From CAUZIZ01 sp965218775 (GTDB lineage: Bacteria; Acidobacteriota; UBA6911; RPQK01; JAJDTT01), in assembly GCA_965218775.1 (NCBI GenBank), contig CBDCLS010000004.1, positions 1,178,001 to 1,242,000 on the forward strand: DNA of 64,000 nucleotides, in the 5' to 3' direction. Below, one piece after another: positions 45,432-54,251 of the stretch. The translations under genes and the position numbers were made by a program. The notes beneath the pieces were generated by a model. That model did no database searches. It had not been told where the DNA came from and saw only the letters and a program-made list of their open reading frames with translations. How positions within the stretch are numbered: position 1 is the first letter of the stretch; the number at the start of each line of letters is the position of its first letter.

Positions 45432-47121
45432 CCCGGATTTCTCAAGGATAAGAAAAAGCAGTCAGCTCAATGTGGTATAAAGTCTTTGTTAACAAAGACT
45501 TAACAAACACAAGGAGCTGACTACTATGACGACAGAGTGTATCGCTTCTAAGCTGGAGTTTCAAGGGCTGGAGGGTCGCCGAGTCGAGGCAGAATTCAAC
45601 GGGGGACAGATCACCTCAGACGCCGGAGGGTTGCTGTTACGGGAGGTGGAGAACCGCTATGGGTTCATTCGCGGCTTGGCCGCCTGCTTTGGGGACCGGC
45701 GCGATCCTCGCTTCACCGAGTTCAGTGTGGAGGATCTGGTGGGGCAGCGGATTTATGGACTGGCCTTGGGCTATGAGGATCTCAACGATCATGAGGAGCT
45801 ACGGACGGATCCGCTGATGGCGGTGTTGGTGGGCAAGGAAGATCCCTTGGGGAGGGATCGGCGAGCGGAAGCGGATCGGGGCAAGGCGTGTGCCGGCAAG
45901 AGCACACTCAATCGTTTGGAGTTGTCCTCGGTGACGCAGGATAAATATCGCAAGACGCCGGTGGATGAAGCGGCGGTGGAAGCGTTTCTGGTGGAGCAGT
46001 TCATTCGGGTGCGAGGCGGTAAACCGAAGGAGCTGGTGTTGGATCTGGATGCGACGGATGATCCGCTGCACGGAGAGCAGGAGGGTCGTTTCTACCATGG
46101 CTACTACCGGTGTTACTGCTACCTGCCGCTGTATGTGTTTTGCGAGGGGTATGTGCTGGGGTCCAAGCTACGGGTGTCGAATCTGGATGGCTCCGAAGGA
46201 GCGGTCCAGGAGATGGAGCGGATCGTGGGACAACTGCGGGCGAAGTGGCCGAAGGTCCGCATTACGCTGCGGGCGGACAGCAGCTTTGCGCGCGAGGCGT
46301 TGATGAAATGGTGTGAGGAGCATCGAGTGGATTACGTCTTCGGTCTGGCCCGCAATCAGCGCTTAGAGGGGACCCTGGAGTCGGAGCTGGAACAGGCCCA
46401 GGCGCTTCAACAAGCGAGCGGCAGCAGCGCCCGAGTCTATAAGGACTTTCGTTACCAGACGCACAAGAGCTGGAGTCAAGAGCGGCGAGTGGTGGGCAAG
46501 GCCGAGTCCACGGGTAAGGGATCCAATCCCCGCTTTGTCGTCACCTCGCTGGGAGCGAAGCGGTGGCCCGCCCAAAAGCTGTACGAGCAGCTGTACTGCG
46601 CGCGAGGGGAGGCGGAGAATCGGATCAAGGAACAGCAGCTGGAGCTGTTTGCCGATCGGACCTCGACGCACCTCATCAAGAGCAATCAGCTGCGGTTGTG
46701 GTTCTCCTCGGTGGCCTATAATCTGCTGCACACGTTGAGGCGTGTCGCTTTGAAGGGGACCCAGTGGGCGAAGGCGCAATGCCAGACAATTCGCCTCAAA
46801 CTGTTGAAGATAGGAGGCCAGATTCGGGTCAGTGTCCGGCGGGTGAGTCTGTCCTTGAGCGAGGGTTATCCTTACCAAGCACTCTATGCCCAAGCCTTGG
46901 CCCAGCTTCAACAGCTCGGTTGAGCCAAGGAAAGTCGGAAATCCCAGCCGTCTGCAACTGAGGCGCCTGAGGTGTGTCTGAAAAACCGGTTTTCCGCGCT
47001 CGACACAGGCCTCACGACGCCTGTCGTACTCTGCACCGCCCTCAGCGGCGCCTTTGACCCAGACCGGCGTCGAGAAATCGACTAAAATCGCCCTTTCGGC
47101 TTTCTCCTTGAGAAATCCGGG
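45432..47121. mobile_element. Complete IS1380-family insertion sequence
   Basis: 1690 bases bounded by perfect 17-base inverted repeats CCCGGATTTCTCAAGGA (45432-45448 and 47105-47121, inverted) and a CTAA direct repeat outside each end (45428-45431, 47122-47125), which is a target duplication. It contains one intact transposase gene and a 180-base 3' non-coding part with small palindromes such as CGACGCCTGTCG. It sits in the gap upstream of the third DUF1549/DUF1501 pair. Confidence 0.95.
45526..46923 (+). CDS. IS1380-family transposase
   Basis: 465 residues. Catalytic acidic residues of the DDE type are visible: first Asp in LDLDATDDPLHG, second in RADSSFAREA, and Glu in GEAENRIKEQQL with the Y-x2-R-G-E-A-E-N signature of IS4-like enzymes. 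The N-terminus (SDAGGLLLREVE) is the hallmark of IS1380. Intact with both ends of the IS, so the element may be active. Preceded by AAGGAG 9 bases before ATG. Confidence 0.96.
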   Translation: MTTECIASKLEFQGLEGRRVEAEFNGGQITSDAGGLLLREVENRYGFIRGLAACFGDRRDPRFTEFSVEDLVGQRIYGLALGYEDLNDHEELRTDPLMAVLVGKEDPLGRDRRAEADRGKACAGKSTLNRLELSSVTQDKYRKTPVDEAAVEAFLVEQFIRVRGGKPKELVLDLDATDDPLHGEQEGRFYHGYYRCYCYLPLYVFCEGYVLGSKLRVSNLDGSEGAVQEMERIVGQLRAKWPKVRITLRADSSFAREALMKWCEEHRVDYVFGLARNQRLEGTLESELEQAQALQQASGSSARVYKDFRYQTHKSWSQERRVVGKAESTGKGSNPRFVVTSLGAKRWPAQKLYEQLYCARGEAENRIKEQQLELFADRTSTHLIKSNQLRLWFSSVAYNLLHTLRRVALKGTQWAKAQCQTIRLKLLKIGGQIRVSVRRVSLSLSEGYPYQALYAQALAQLQQLG

Positions 47122-47127
47122 CTAAAC

Positions 47128-47163
47128 CCCAAACCGCAGAACACCGAACAAGCGAACGCCGAG
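47128..47163. repeat. 36-bp direct repeat flanking the IS, right copy
   Basis: CCCAAACCGCAGAACACCGA and following; see the left copy at 45304-45339. Not part of the insertion sequence. Confidence 0.7.
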
Positions 47164-47294
47164 GCATCTGGCGCACCTGCGGCTCTATCGGGACCGGCAG
47201 CCAGCCTGGGTTGCGATCTTGCCTCGGTTTCGGGTTCAGCGATACACTACGGGACGGAATCAGGAAGCTATCGACCACCCCTTAGGGACTAGGA

Positions 47295-50200
47295 ATGAGC
47301 AGTCTGCCGGTATCCTGCATGACATTCATCATTCTCGCAGGCGGCTTTGCCGCCGGGGCACTTGCGGGTCCACCAACGGCTGGGCAGATGGAGTTCTTCG
47401 AGAAAGAAATTCGCCCACTGCTTTCCGATCACTGCTATCCCTGCCACAGCGCTCAGGTGGCTTCTCCCTTCGCGGGGCTTCGGCTAGACAGTAGAGAGGC
47501 CGCTTTGGAAGGAGGAGACTCGGGGCCCGCCGTTGTTCCGGGGAAACCCCACGAAAGTCCTTTGATTCAGCGCGTTCAGGGAAAGCCGGTATTGATGCCC
47601 CCTGGCGGGGCTCTCAACCAGGACCAGATCAACGCTCTCACCAGGTGGGTCGAGATGGGTATGCCCTGGACCACGGATGAGTCCGTCGAGCAGGCCGCGG
47701 CAAGCGATTTCAACCTGGAGGAACGGAAACGCAGCCATTGGGCTTGGCAGCCGGTTCGTTCCTCCTCTCCGCCAACAGTCCGTAACCAGGATTGGCCTCG
47801 CGGCGCGATCGACAGCTTCCTTCTCGCCCAGCTCGAAGAGAATGGCCTGGAACCGGCGCAGCCGGCTGATCGAAACAGCCTCATTCGGCGGTTGTCATTC
47901 GATTTGAGAGGACTCCCTCCGCTCCCCGGAGAGATCCAGGCCTTCCTCGCAGACACTTCACCCGAGGCGTATGAGAAGCTGGTGGACGACCTCCTGGATT
48001 CTCCTCATTTCGGAGAACGCTGGGCCCGCCATTGGATGGACTTGGTTCGCTACAGCGAATCGCACGGCAGCGAAGGCGATCCGGACACGCCCTTTGCCTG
48101 GCGCTACCGGGACTACTTGATCCGTGCCTTCAACCAGGACCTACCCTACGATCAGCTGATTCGCGAGCACCTGGCCGGTGATCTGTTGGCCAACCCAAGG
48201 ATCGACGAGGCTCTTGGAATCAACGAGTCTCTGCTGGCGACCGCTCATTTCCGTTTGGTCGAGCACGGCTACCAGCCGGTGGATCCCTGGGAAGATCGCA
48301 TCAAATGGACCGACAACCAGATCGACGTCGTGTCGAAGGCTTTTCAAGGACTCACAATTACCTGCGCCCGCTGCCACGATCACAAGTTCGATGCCATCAG
48401 CCAGAGAGACTATTACGCCCTCTTCGGCATTTTCTACGGGGCTCGCCCAACTCAGCGGGCGATCGACGTCCCTGAGAGACTCAACACCAACCGGGAGCAG
48501 TTGTTGGAACTCAAGCAAGAGATCCGCGAAGGCCTCTCCGAAGCCTGGCTCCAGGAGGCACGCCTCTTGGGCACTCAGCTCCTGGAGGCCAGGCGGACGG
48601 ATGGCCGGACCCGTCGAGCGCCTTGCGCCTCGGATAATCCGCCTGATGAGCCGGGCGAAAGTAATGCAGACGAAGTTGCGGAGAAGGGGACTGAGGCTGG
48701 CGAAGCAGGATCGGAATCGCCGCCGGTCGAGCTCAGCGCAGTCGAGGCGCTCGACGCGGCTCTCGAGAAGGCCCGATGCGAGCCGGACAGCCCTCTTCAT
48801 GCCTGGGTCGAATTGGGAGACAAACGAGGATCCAAGTTCCGTCAGGGTTGGAGAAAACTGATCCAGGAGTCGGCTTCGGCGCTGCGTGAGCGAGAAGTCT
48901 TCAATAGGGAAAACTTCTCCACCGCCTGGGATCTGGCTGGTCCCGACTACCAAGACTGGATCAGCCATGGTGTGGGAGCTTCCTCTGGCGCCTCCAGGCC
49001 GGGTGAGCTCAGTCTCCTCAGTGAAGGTGAGCGGGTGCTCGAAGGGATCTATCCCGCCGGCGTCTACACCCACCTGCTCTCGAGCAAGCACAGCGGTGTC
49101 ATCCAATCGCCCCGCTTTCGGATCGATACCGACAATGTCAGTCTCCGGCTCCTTGGCGGCGGCTTGAGCTCTGCTCAACTCATCGTTGAGAACTACGCGG
49201 TCCCGCGGGGCGGTATCTACCATATGCGTTACCGTCCCCAGGCGGATCGGATGAGGTGGCTTCGCTGGGACACCGCGTACTGGAAAGGCTTTACCGGCTA
49301 TATCGAGTTGGCTACGCGGGGCGATGAAACGAACCCCAGATCTGTTAAGGGGGACGGCAAGGGCGACCCCGCTCGATCTGCCATCGGCGCCAGTCGCGTC
49401 GTTTTTCACAATCTCAAGGAGAAGCCGCGTGACACCTCGACCCCTCTTCTACACCTTCTGCAAGAGAGCAACCCGCTCTTGGCCGGACAACTCGCCCAAC
49501 TCTTCAGTCGGAAGCTGGTTCAGGCGATCGAGGCCTGGCGAGATGGCACCGTCAGCGGGAACCAGGCCGAGTACCTGGACTATTTCGTCCGTGCGGACCT
49601 GTTGGCGCGTTCGCGAGCTCGGCTGCAGCGGCTTGATCCACTACTCGCCGAGTATCGAGCCTTGGAAGCGCAAGTGCCAGTTCCACGCCGTGCCCCGGGG
49701 GTTCTCGAGGAAAGTGCGCCCGATCATCCCTTGCTTCGGCGTGGCAATCACAAAGACCCCAAGGAGCCGGTGCCCAGACGATTCCTGACCGCGCTGGGAG
49801 GCGAGCCGTACAGGGATCCGAGATCGGTGCGGCTGCGACTTGCCGAAGAGATAACTTCACCGGACAATCCGCTGACGGCCCGGGTCATGGTCAACCGGAT
49901 CTGGCGCTACCTTTTCGGCTATGGCCTGGTCCGAACCACGGACAATTTCGGTAAGCTCGGTGAGCAGCCGACCCATCCGGAGCTGCTCGATCATCTGGCG
50001 GATCGCTTTGTCAGGAGCGGCTATTCCATTAAGGCGATGGTTCGGTTTCTGGCCACGTCACAAGCCTATCGCATGAGCAGTCGGGCGTCGGTCGAGTCGC
50101 AGCGCCTGGATCCTTCGAACAAGCTGCACCAGCATGCCAACGTGAGGCGCCTGGATGCTGAAGAGATCCGCGACTCGCTGCTCCGTATTTCCGGGAGGTT

Positions 50201-50708
50201 GGAGCCTGCTCTTTATGGTCCTTCCATTCCGGTCTATCACACCATTGGAAAGAGCAAGAGTAAGGGATCCAAAGAGGCCGGTCCGCTGGACGGTGCCGGC
50301 CGGCGCAGCATTTACCAGGAAATAAGGCGTAACGCCCACAACCCTTTCCTGGAAGCCTTCGATTTACCCAAGCCGGCATCGACCCGCGGACAGAGGGATA
50401 TCACCAATGTCCCCTCCCAGTCCTTGACCCTGCTGAATAGTCCGTTCGTGATTGGCCAGGCTGCGGAATGGGGCAAGCATCTGGCTGCGGGCGAAAGTAA
50501 CTCTGTGGAGTCTCGGATCGAGCACATGTTCTTCAAGGCCCTTGGTCGTTGGCCCAGCGAGGGCGAGCGCGGACGCACGGCGGGCTATCTGAGCAGCCTG
50601 ATCCAGGACCACGAAACTCCCGAGTACCAGATCCTGGCCGACGCCAGGGTGTGGAAGGATCTGGCTCACGCAATTTTCAATCTGAAGCAATTCATATATA
50701 TTCAGTAG
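47295..50708 (+). CDS. Cytochrome-c-like PSCyt1/DUF1549/DUF1553 protein, large form
   Basis: 1137 residues with a signal peptide (FIILAGGFAAGALA). Cytochrome-like domain with CYPCHSAQ and a VLMPPGG ligand region, DUF1549 ending with CARCHDHKFDAIS, then a long insertion (about 400-700) that includes an acidic low-complexity stretch and a beta module (FRIDTDNVSLRLLGGG) reminiscent of a carbohydrate-binding fold, and DUF1553 (NPLTARVMVNRIWRYLFGYG) to the end. Its DUF1501 partner follows after 52 bases. Largest of the three family members here. Confidence 0.94.
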   Translation: MSSLPVSCMTFIILAGGFAAGALAGPPTAGQMEFFEKEIRPLLSDHCYPCHSAQVASPFAGLRLDSREAALEGGDSGPAVVPGKPHESPLIQRVQGKPVLMPPGGALNQDQINALTRWVEMGMPWTTDESVEQAAASDFNLEERKRSHWAWQPVRSSSPPTVRNQDWPRGAIDSFLLAQLEENGLEPAQPADRNSLIRRLSFDLRGLPPLPGEIQAFLADTSPEAYEKLVDDLLDSPHFGERWARHWMDLVRYSESHGSEGDPDTPFAWRYRDYLIRAFNQDLPYDQLIREHLAGDLLANPRIDEALGINESLLATAHFRLVEHGYQPVDPWEDRIKWTDNQIDVVSKAFQGLTITCARCHDHKFDAISQRDYYALFGIFYGARPTQRAIDVPERLNTNREQLLELKQEIREGLSEAWLQEARLLGTQLLEARRTDGRTRRAPCASDNPPDEPGESNADEVAEKGTEAGEAGSESPPVELSAVEALDAALEKARCEPDSPLHAWVELGDKRGSKFRQGWRKLIQESASALREREVFNRENFSTAWDLAGPDYQDWISHGVGASSGASRPGELSLLSEGERVLEGIYPAGVYTHLLSSKHSGVIQSPRFRIDTDNVSLRLLGGGLSSAQLIVENYAVPRGGIYHMRYRPQADRMRWLRWDTAYWKGFTGYIELATRGDETNPRSVKGDGKGDPARSAIGASRVVFHNLKEKPRDTSTPLLHLLQESNPLLAGQLAQLFSRKLVQAIEAWRDGTVSGNQAEYLDYFVRADLLARSRARLQRLDPLLAEYRALEAQVPVPRRAPGVLEESAPDHPLLRRGNHKDPKEPVPRRFLTALGGEPYRDPRSVRLRLAEEITSPDNPLTARVMVNRIWRYLFGYGLVRTTDNFGKLGEQPTHPELLDHLADRFVRSGYSIKAMVRFLATSQAYRMSSRASVESQRLDPSNKLHQHANVRRLDAEEIRDSLLRISGRLEPALYGPSIPVYHTIGKSKSKGSKEAGPLDGAGRRSIYQEIRRNAHNPFLEAFDLPKPASTRGQRDITNVPSQSLTLLNSPFVIGQAAEWGKHLAAGESNSVESRIEHMFFKALGRWPSEGERGRTAGYLSSLIQDHETPEYQILADARVWKDLAHAIFNLKQFIYIQ

Positions 50709-50760
50709 GGGTTGGCGATAAGGCTAACTTTTGGCGTTTCGATCTTGAGACGGTTCTTCC

Positions 50761-52227
50761 ATGCCATTGGACCCGCATCATTTCCGATTCAGACCTCACC
50801 TGACCCGCAGGGAAATGTTGCGCCAGACCTCCACCGGTTTCGGGATGCTTGCCCTGTCTGCCCTGATGGCCGACCCTGCCTACGCGGGACTGGAAAAGTT
50901 GAGCGGAGATGGACCACTTAGCCCCAGGAGTCCCCACTTTACGCCCAAGGTCAAGAACGTCATTCTCTGTTACCTCTCGGGAGGGCTCTCCCAGGTCGAC
51001 TCGTTCGATCCCAAGCCTCGACTGGACCGCGAAGCCGGCAAGCCGATGCCGTTCAAGACCGAGCGCACCATGTTCAACGAGGACGGCAACATTTTCCCCA
51101 GTCCCTGGAAGTTCAAGAACTACGGAGAGAGCGGAATCCCGATCAGCGAGCTGTTTCCCTATATTGGTGGCATTGCGGACGAACTGACCGTCATCCGTTC
51201 CATGACGGCCAAGTTCATGGCTCACGCCCAGGCCAACTTCTACTTCCACAGCGGCACTCAGTTCCCAGGATTTCCCAACATGGGCTCCTGGATTACGTAC
51301 GGCCTGGGCAGTGAGAATCAGAATCTGCCCGGTTTCGTAGTCCTGGGTAGCGGCGGCATTCCTCTAGGAGGCATCAATCTGTACGGCAGCGGTTTTCTTC
51401 CTGCAATCCATCAGGGTTCGTTTATCTATCCCGAAAAAGAAGAGCCGCTCAGCAACATCCGTCCCCGTGAGTCCGATCGGCGCCAGCTTCGGCGACTCGC
51501 CTTCGTCAACGACCTGGATCGCGGTTTTCTGGCCCGCACGGATCACAATGCGCAGGTTGAGGCCGCCATCAGCAACTACGAAATCGCCTATAGAATGCAG
51601 ACGGAGGTTCCCGATCTAGTGGACTTGAGTGGGGAAACCGAGGCCACCAAGAAGTTGTACGGACTCGACTCTGAGGTCCCCGCCAAGGTCGCCTATGCAA
51701 GGCAGTGTCTGGTTGCTCGGCGGTTGGTGGAACGGGGAGTCCGCTTCGTGGAGCTGACGATGGTCAGAGGCGATGGGATGGGCTCCATGAGCAATCCCTG
51801 GGATCAGCACTACAAGCTGGTCAAAGGGCACAGCGCCAACGCCTTCGTGGTCGATCAGCCCGTGGCTGGCCTGGTCACCGACTTGAAGGCGCGGGGCCTG
51901 CTCGAAGAAACGCTTGTCATCTTCACCGGTGAATTCGGGCGAACTCCTTTCATCCAAAGTACCGACGGTCGAGACCACAACCCCTTCGGTTTCAGCCTCT
52001 GGCTAGCCGGCGGTGGTCTGAAAAAGGGCTTCGTCTATGGTGCCACCGACGAATACGGCTATCGCGTAGTGGAGAGCAAGCAGACCATCCACGACCTCCA
52101 CGCCACCATCCTTCACCTTCTGGGACTGGACCACGAGGCGCTGACCTACCGCTTCGGCGGTCGCGATTTTCGGCTAACCGACGTCCAGGGGAATTTGATC
52201 AAAGATATCCTGGATATCCTGGCCTAA
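50761..52227 (+). CDS. DUF1501 protein, Tat-exported
   Basis: 488 residues. Twin-arginine motif LTRREMLRQTSTGFGMLAL (about 14-32), family motifs VILCYLSGGLSQVDSFDPKP, FTGEFGRTPFIQ, DHNPFGFSLWLAGGG and the end GRDFRLTDVQG. Partner of the large DUF1549/1553 gene upstream. Confidence 0.95.
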   Translation: MPLDPHHFRFRPHLTRREMLRQTSTGFGMLALSALMADPAYAGLEKLSGDGPLSPRSPHFTPKVKNVILCYLSGGLSQVDSFDPKPRLDREAGKPMPFKTERTMFNEDGNIFPSPWKFKNYGESGIPISELFPYIGGIADELTVIRSMTAKFMAHAQANFYFHSGTQFPGFPNMGSWITYGLGSENQNLPGFVVLGSGGIPLGGINLYGSGFLPAIHQGSFIYPEKEEPLSNIRPRESDRRQLRRLAFVNDLDRGFLARTDHNAQVEAAISNYEIAYRMQTEVPDLVDLSGETEATKKLYGLDSEVPAKVAYARQCLVARRLVERGVRFVELTMVRGDGMGSMSNPWDQHYKLVKGHSANAFVVDQPVAGLVTDLKARGLLEETLVIFTGEFGRTPFIQSTDGRDHNPFGFSLWLAGGGLKKGFVYGATDEYGYRVVESKQTIHDLHATILHLLGLDHEALTYRFGGRDFRLTDVQGNLIKDILDILA

Positions 52228-52335
52228 CTAAATCCGCGGTGCGGCGTGAGTACCTATAAACTGAACCGGCCGCTGTTGGCGACAGATTCCCCGGAGGTCA
52301 ATCCCAAGCATGCGGCAGTCAACAACGCTGCGAAC

Positions 52336-52404
52336 GGGTGAACTGCCAGTATGACGAAACCAAGTCCGGCAGAGCCGCGAACGACTTGACTCGTCGGCAA
52401 TATG
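52336..52404. repeat. 68-bp dispersed repeat, copy 2
   Basis: GGGTGAACTGCCAGTATGAC and following, matching the copy at 11803-11870. It lies in a 310-base gap upstream of the dioxygenase gene in which nothing else is recognised. Confidence 0.6.
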
Positions 52405-52550
52405 AGACCCAAGTTCCGGCCGTCGAGGACGACGAAGGCGGGAGCGAGCCGGACAATAGCAAGAGCTCTGCTCACCTCGACTGACGTTTCCTTCTGAACG
52501 ACGGCTCGATTGGCTGGAGTCCAGGTCGACATGGTAAAGTGGGGGACCCC

Positions 52551-53384
52551 ATGGTCGAAAGCATCGTAGGCCATATCAAGCTGGATGGCTTCCACGTGAT
52601 CGACGGAGTCATTCCCGCTAACAAGGTCGACGGTATCAAGGAGAGCATCCTTCGTGTTCACACTCTTGAAGCAGAACTCAACCGAAGCAGAGAACAGGAG
52701 ATCCGGGACAAGGGCCATCGCATCGGCGCGCGAGGCGTCACCACCAGCTCGGCTCTTATCAACTCCACACAGGATTTTGCCGCCTACCTTGCGGACTCCT
52801 GCATTTGCGGAGTAGCAGAAGCTTTCTTTGGCCCCCATGTACGTATTTCCTCCGCCAACGGACTCGTCACCCATCCTGGTAATGAGCGCGGCTACTGGCA
52901 TGCCGATTGGCCCTACAACCAAACCAATTCAGCCCGGATCCCAGCCCCTTATCCCGATGCAGTGATGCATCTCAGCACCATCTGGATGCTGACGCCTTTC
53001 AATGCCGAGACCGGCGGGACACTCCTGGTGCCCGGAAGTCATCGATCCAGCAACAACCCCTCGGGGGACAATGGTGTCAATCGTGATGCCCCCTATCCCA
53101 CGGAAATCTCTTCCACCGGCGAGCCGGGTAGTGTCCTGATCTACGACAGTCGCCTCTGGCATTCAGTGGCGCCAAACCGGAGCTCCGAAGCACGCGTCGC
53201 CTTTACGGCCCGATATGGTCCCTGGTGGATCAATATCAACCCCGAGATGGCAGGGACTCCCGAGAACTTGAGCATGGTGGTGGAAAGGGGAGGGAAGGCG
53301 GGCAACCTCCCCAGGATTCCGAGAGATATCTTTGAATCGCTGTCCGAGGATGTAAAGCCCCTGCTTCGTCATGCGGCGGAGTGA
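52551..53384 (+). CDS. Phytanoyl-CoA dioxygenase family (PhyH) protein
   Basis: 277 residues from ATG 52551 with GGGGGA 4 bases upstream; a GTG at 52539 is also in frame. Fe(II)/2-oxoglutarate site is recognisable: HADWPYNQT (HxD), distal His in LWHSVAPN, and Arg in SEARVAF. Such enzymes hydroxylate small molecules, often lipids, betaines or ectoine precursors. The substrate is unknown here. Confidence 0.9.
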   Translation: MVESIVGHIKLDGFHVIDGVIPANKVDGIKESILRVHTLEAELNRSREQEIRDKGHRIGARGVTTSSALINSTQDFAAYLADSCICGVAEAFFGPHVRISSANGLVTHPGNERGYWHADWPYNQTNSARIPAPYPDAVMHLSTIWMLTPFNAETGGTLLVPGSHRSSNNPSGDNGVNRDAPYPTEISSTGEPGSVLIYDSRLWHSVAPNRSSEARVAFTARYGPWWININPEMAGTPENLSMVVERGGKAGNLPRIPRDIFESLSEDVKPLLRHAAE

Positions 53385-53417
53385 GTCTGTGGCTAGTGCT
53401 GTCTCAAAGTGCCGAAG

Positions 53418-54251
53418 ATGAAGATCTCGAAAGCTTTTCTCATTGCCACCGCTTGCTTTTTGATTCTGCAATTTCCGGGACTTGTGCCGCAGGGACGTTC
53501 GATGGCCCGGGCCGAGAATGAGCCGGACACGGACTTTCGCCGGGTCGTCCTGCCCTTTCTGAACGAGAACTGTGTGTTTTGCCACAACGGCACCCTGGAG
53601 ACGGCCGGGCTGCGGCTCGACGCCTTCCACGAGTTCGGACAAACGCCCAAAGGATCAGGGTTCTGGGAAAAGGTCCAGGAAAAGCTTCTTCTCGGAGAAA
53701 TGCCTCCCAAAGACCGGCCACAACCCAGTCCCGACACGGTCGTCGCGGTGATTGAGTGGATCAGGACTCGCACCGAAGATCCTGCCCTGGTCGGACCAGC
53801 CGAGCCCGGACGTGTCACAGCGCGGAGGCTCAACCGAAGCGAGTACGACAACACCATCCGCGATCTGATCGGAGTCAATCTGAAGCTCGCTGATGACTTC
53901 CCTGCGGATGATGCAGGTTACGGCTTCGACAACATCGGCGATGTTCTCTCGCTGCCGCCTATTCTGATGGAAAAGTACCTGTCGGCGACAGAGAGGATTG
54001 CCGAGGCGGCCATCGTAACCCAGCCCTCGGCCGACGCCACGCTTGTGAAATACCTGGCCTCACGCGTTGAGGGTGAGGAGAATTTCTTTCCCGATGGGGC
54101 GTATCGGGTTGGCCATTCGTTCCCCATCGCAGGTGAGTACGAGCTCCAGATGCGTGTCATAGACCGCAGATATCGGCCAAAGAAGGACGAACCCCACCGC
54201 CCATGCCGGCTTCCGGCGTCCTGGCCGTCTCCCTCGATGGCCGCCAGTTGA
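53418..54251 (+). CDS. DUF1587/DUF1592-type cytochrome-like protein, N-terminal part
   Basis: Starts at ATG 53418 (a GTG at 53409 is in frame) with a signal peptide (ISKAFLIATACFLILQFPG). Cytochrome-like domain with the heme site CVFCH and LLGEMPPKD, then DUF1587 (RLNRSEYDNTIRDLIGV to MEKYLSATERIAEAA). The frame goes astray near CCC at 54200-54202; the following domain is in the next frame at 54203. Correcting by one base joins DEPHRP to ASGVLAVSLDG. Confidence 0.85.
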   Translation: MKISKAFLIATACFLILQFPGLVPQGRSMARAENEPDTDFRRVVLPFLNENCVFCHNGTLETAGLRLDAFHEFGQTPKGSGFWEKVQEKLLLGEMPPKDRPQPSPDTVVAVIEWIRTRTEDPALVGPAEPGRVTARRLNRSEYDNTIRDLIGVNLKLADDFPADDAGYGFDNIGDVLSLPPILMEKYLSATERIAEAAIVTQPSADATLVKYLASRVEGEENFFPDGAYRVGHSFPIAGEYELQMRVIDRRYRPKKDEPHRPCRLPASWPSPSMAAS

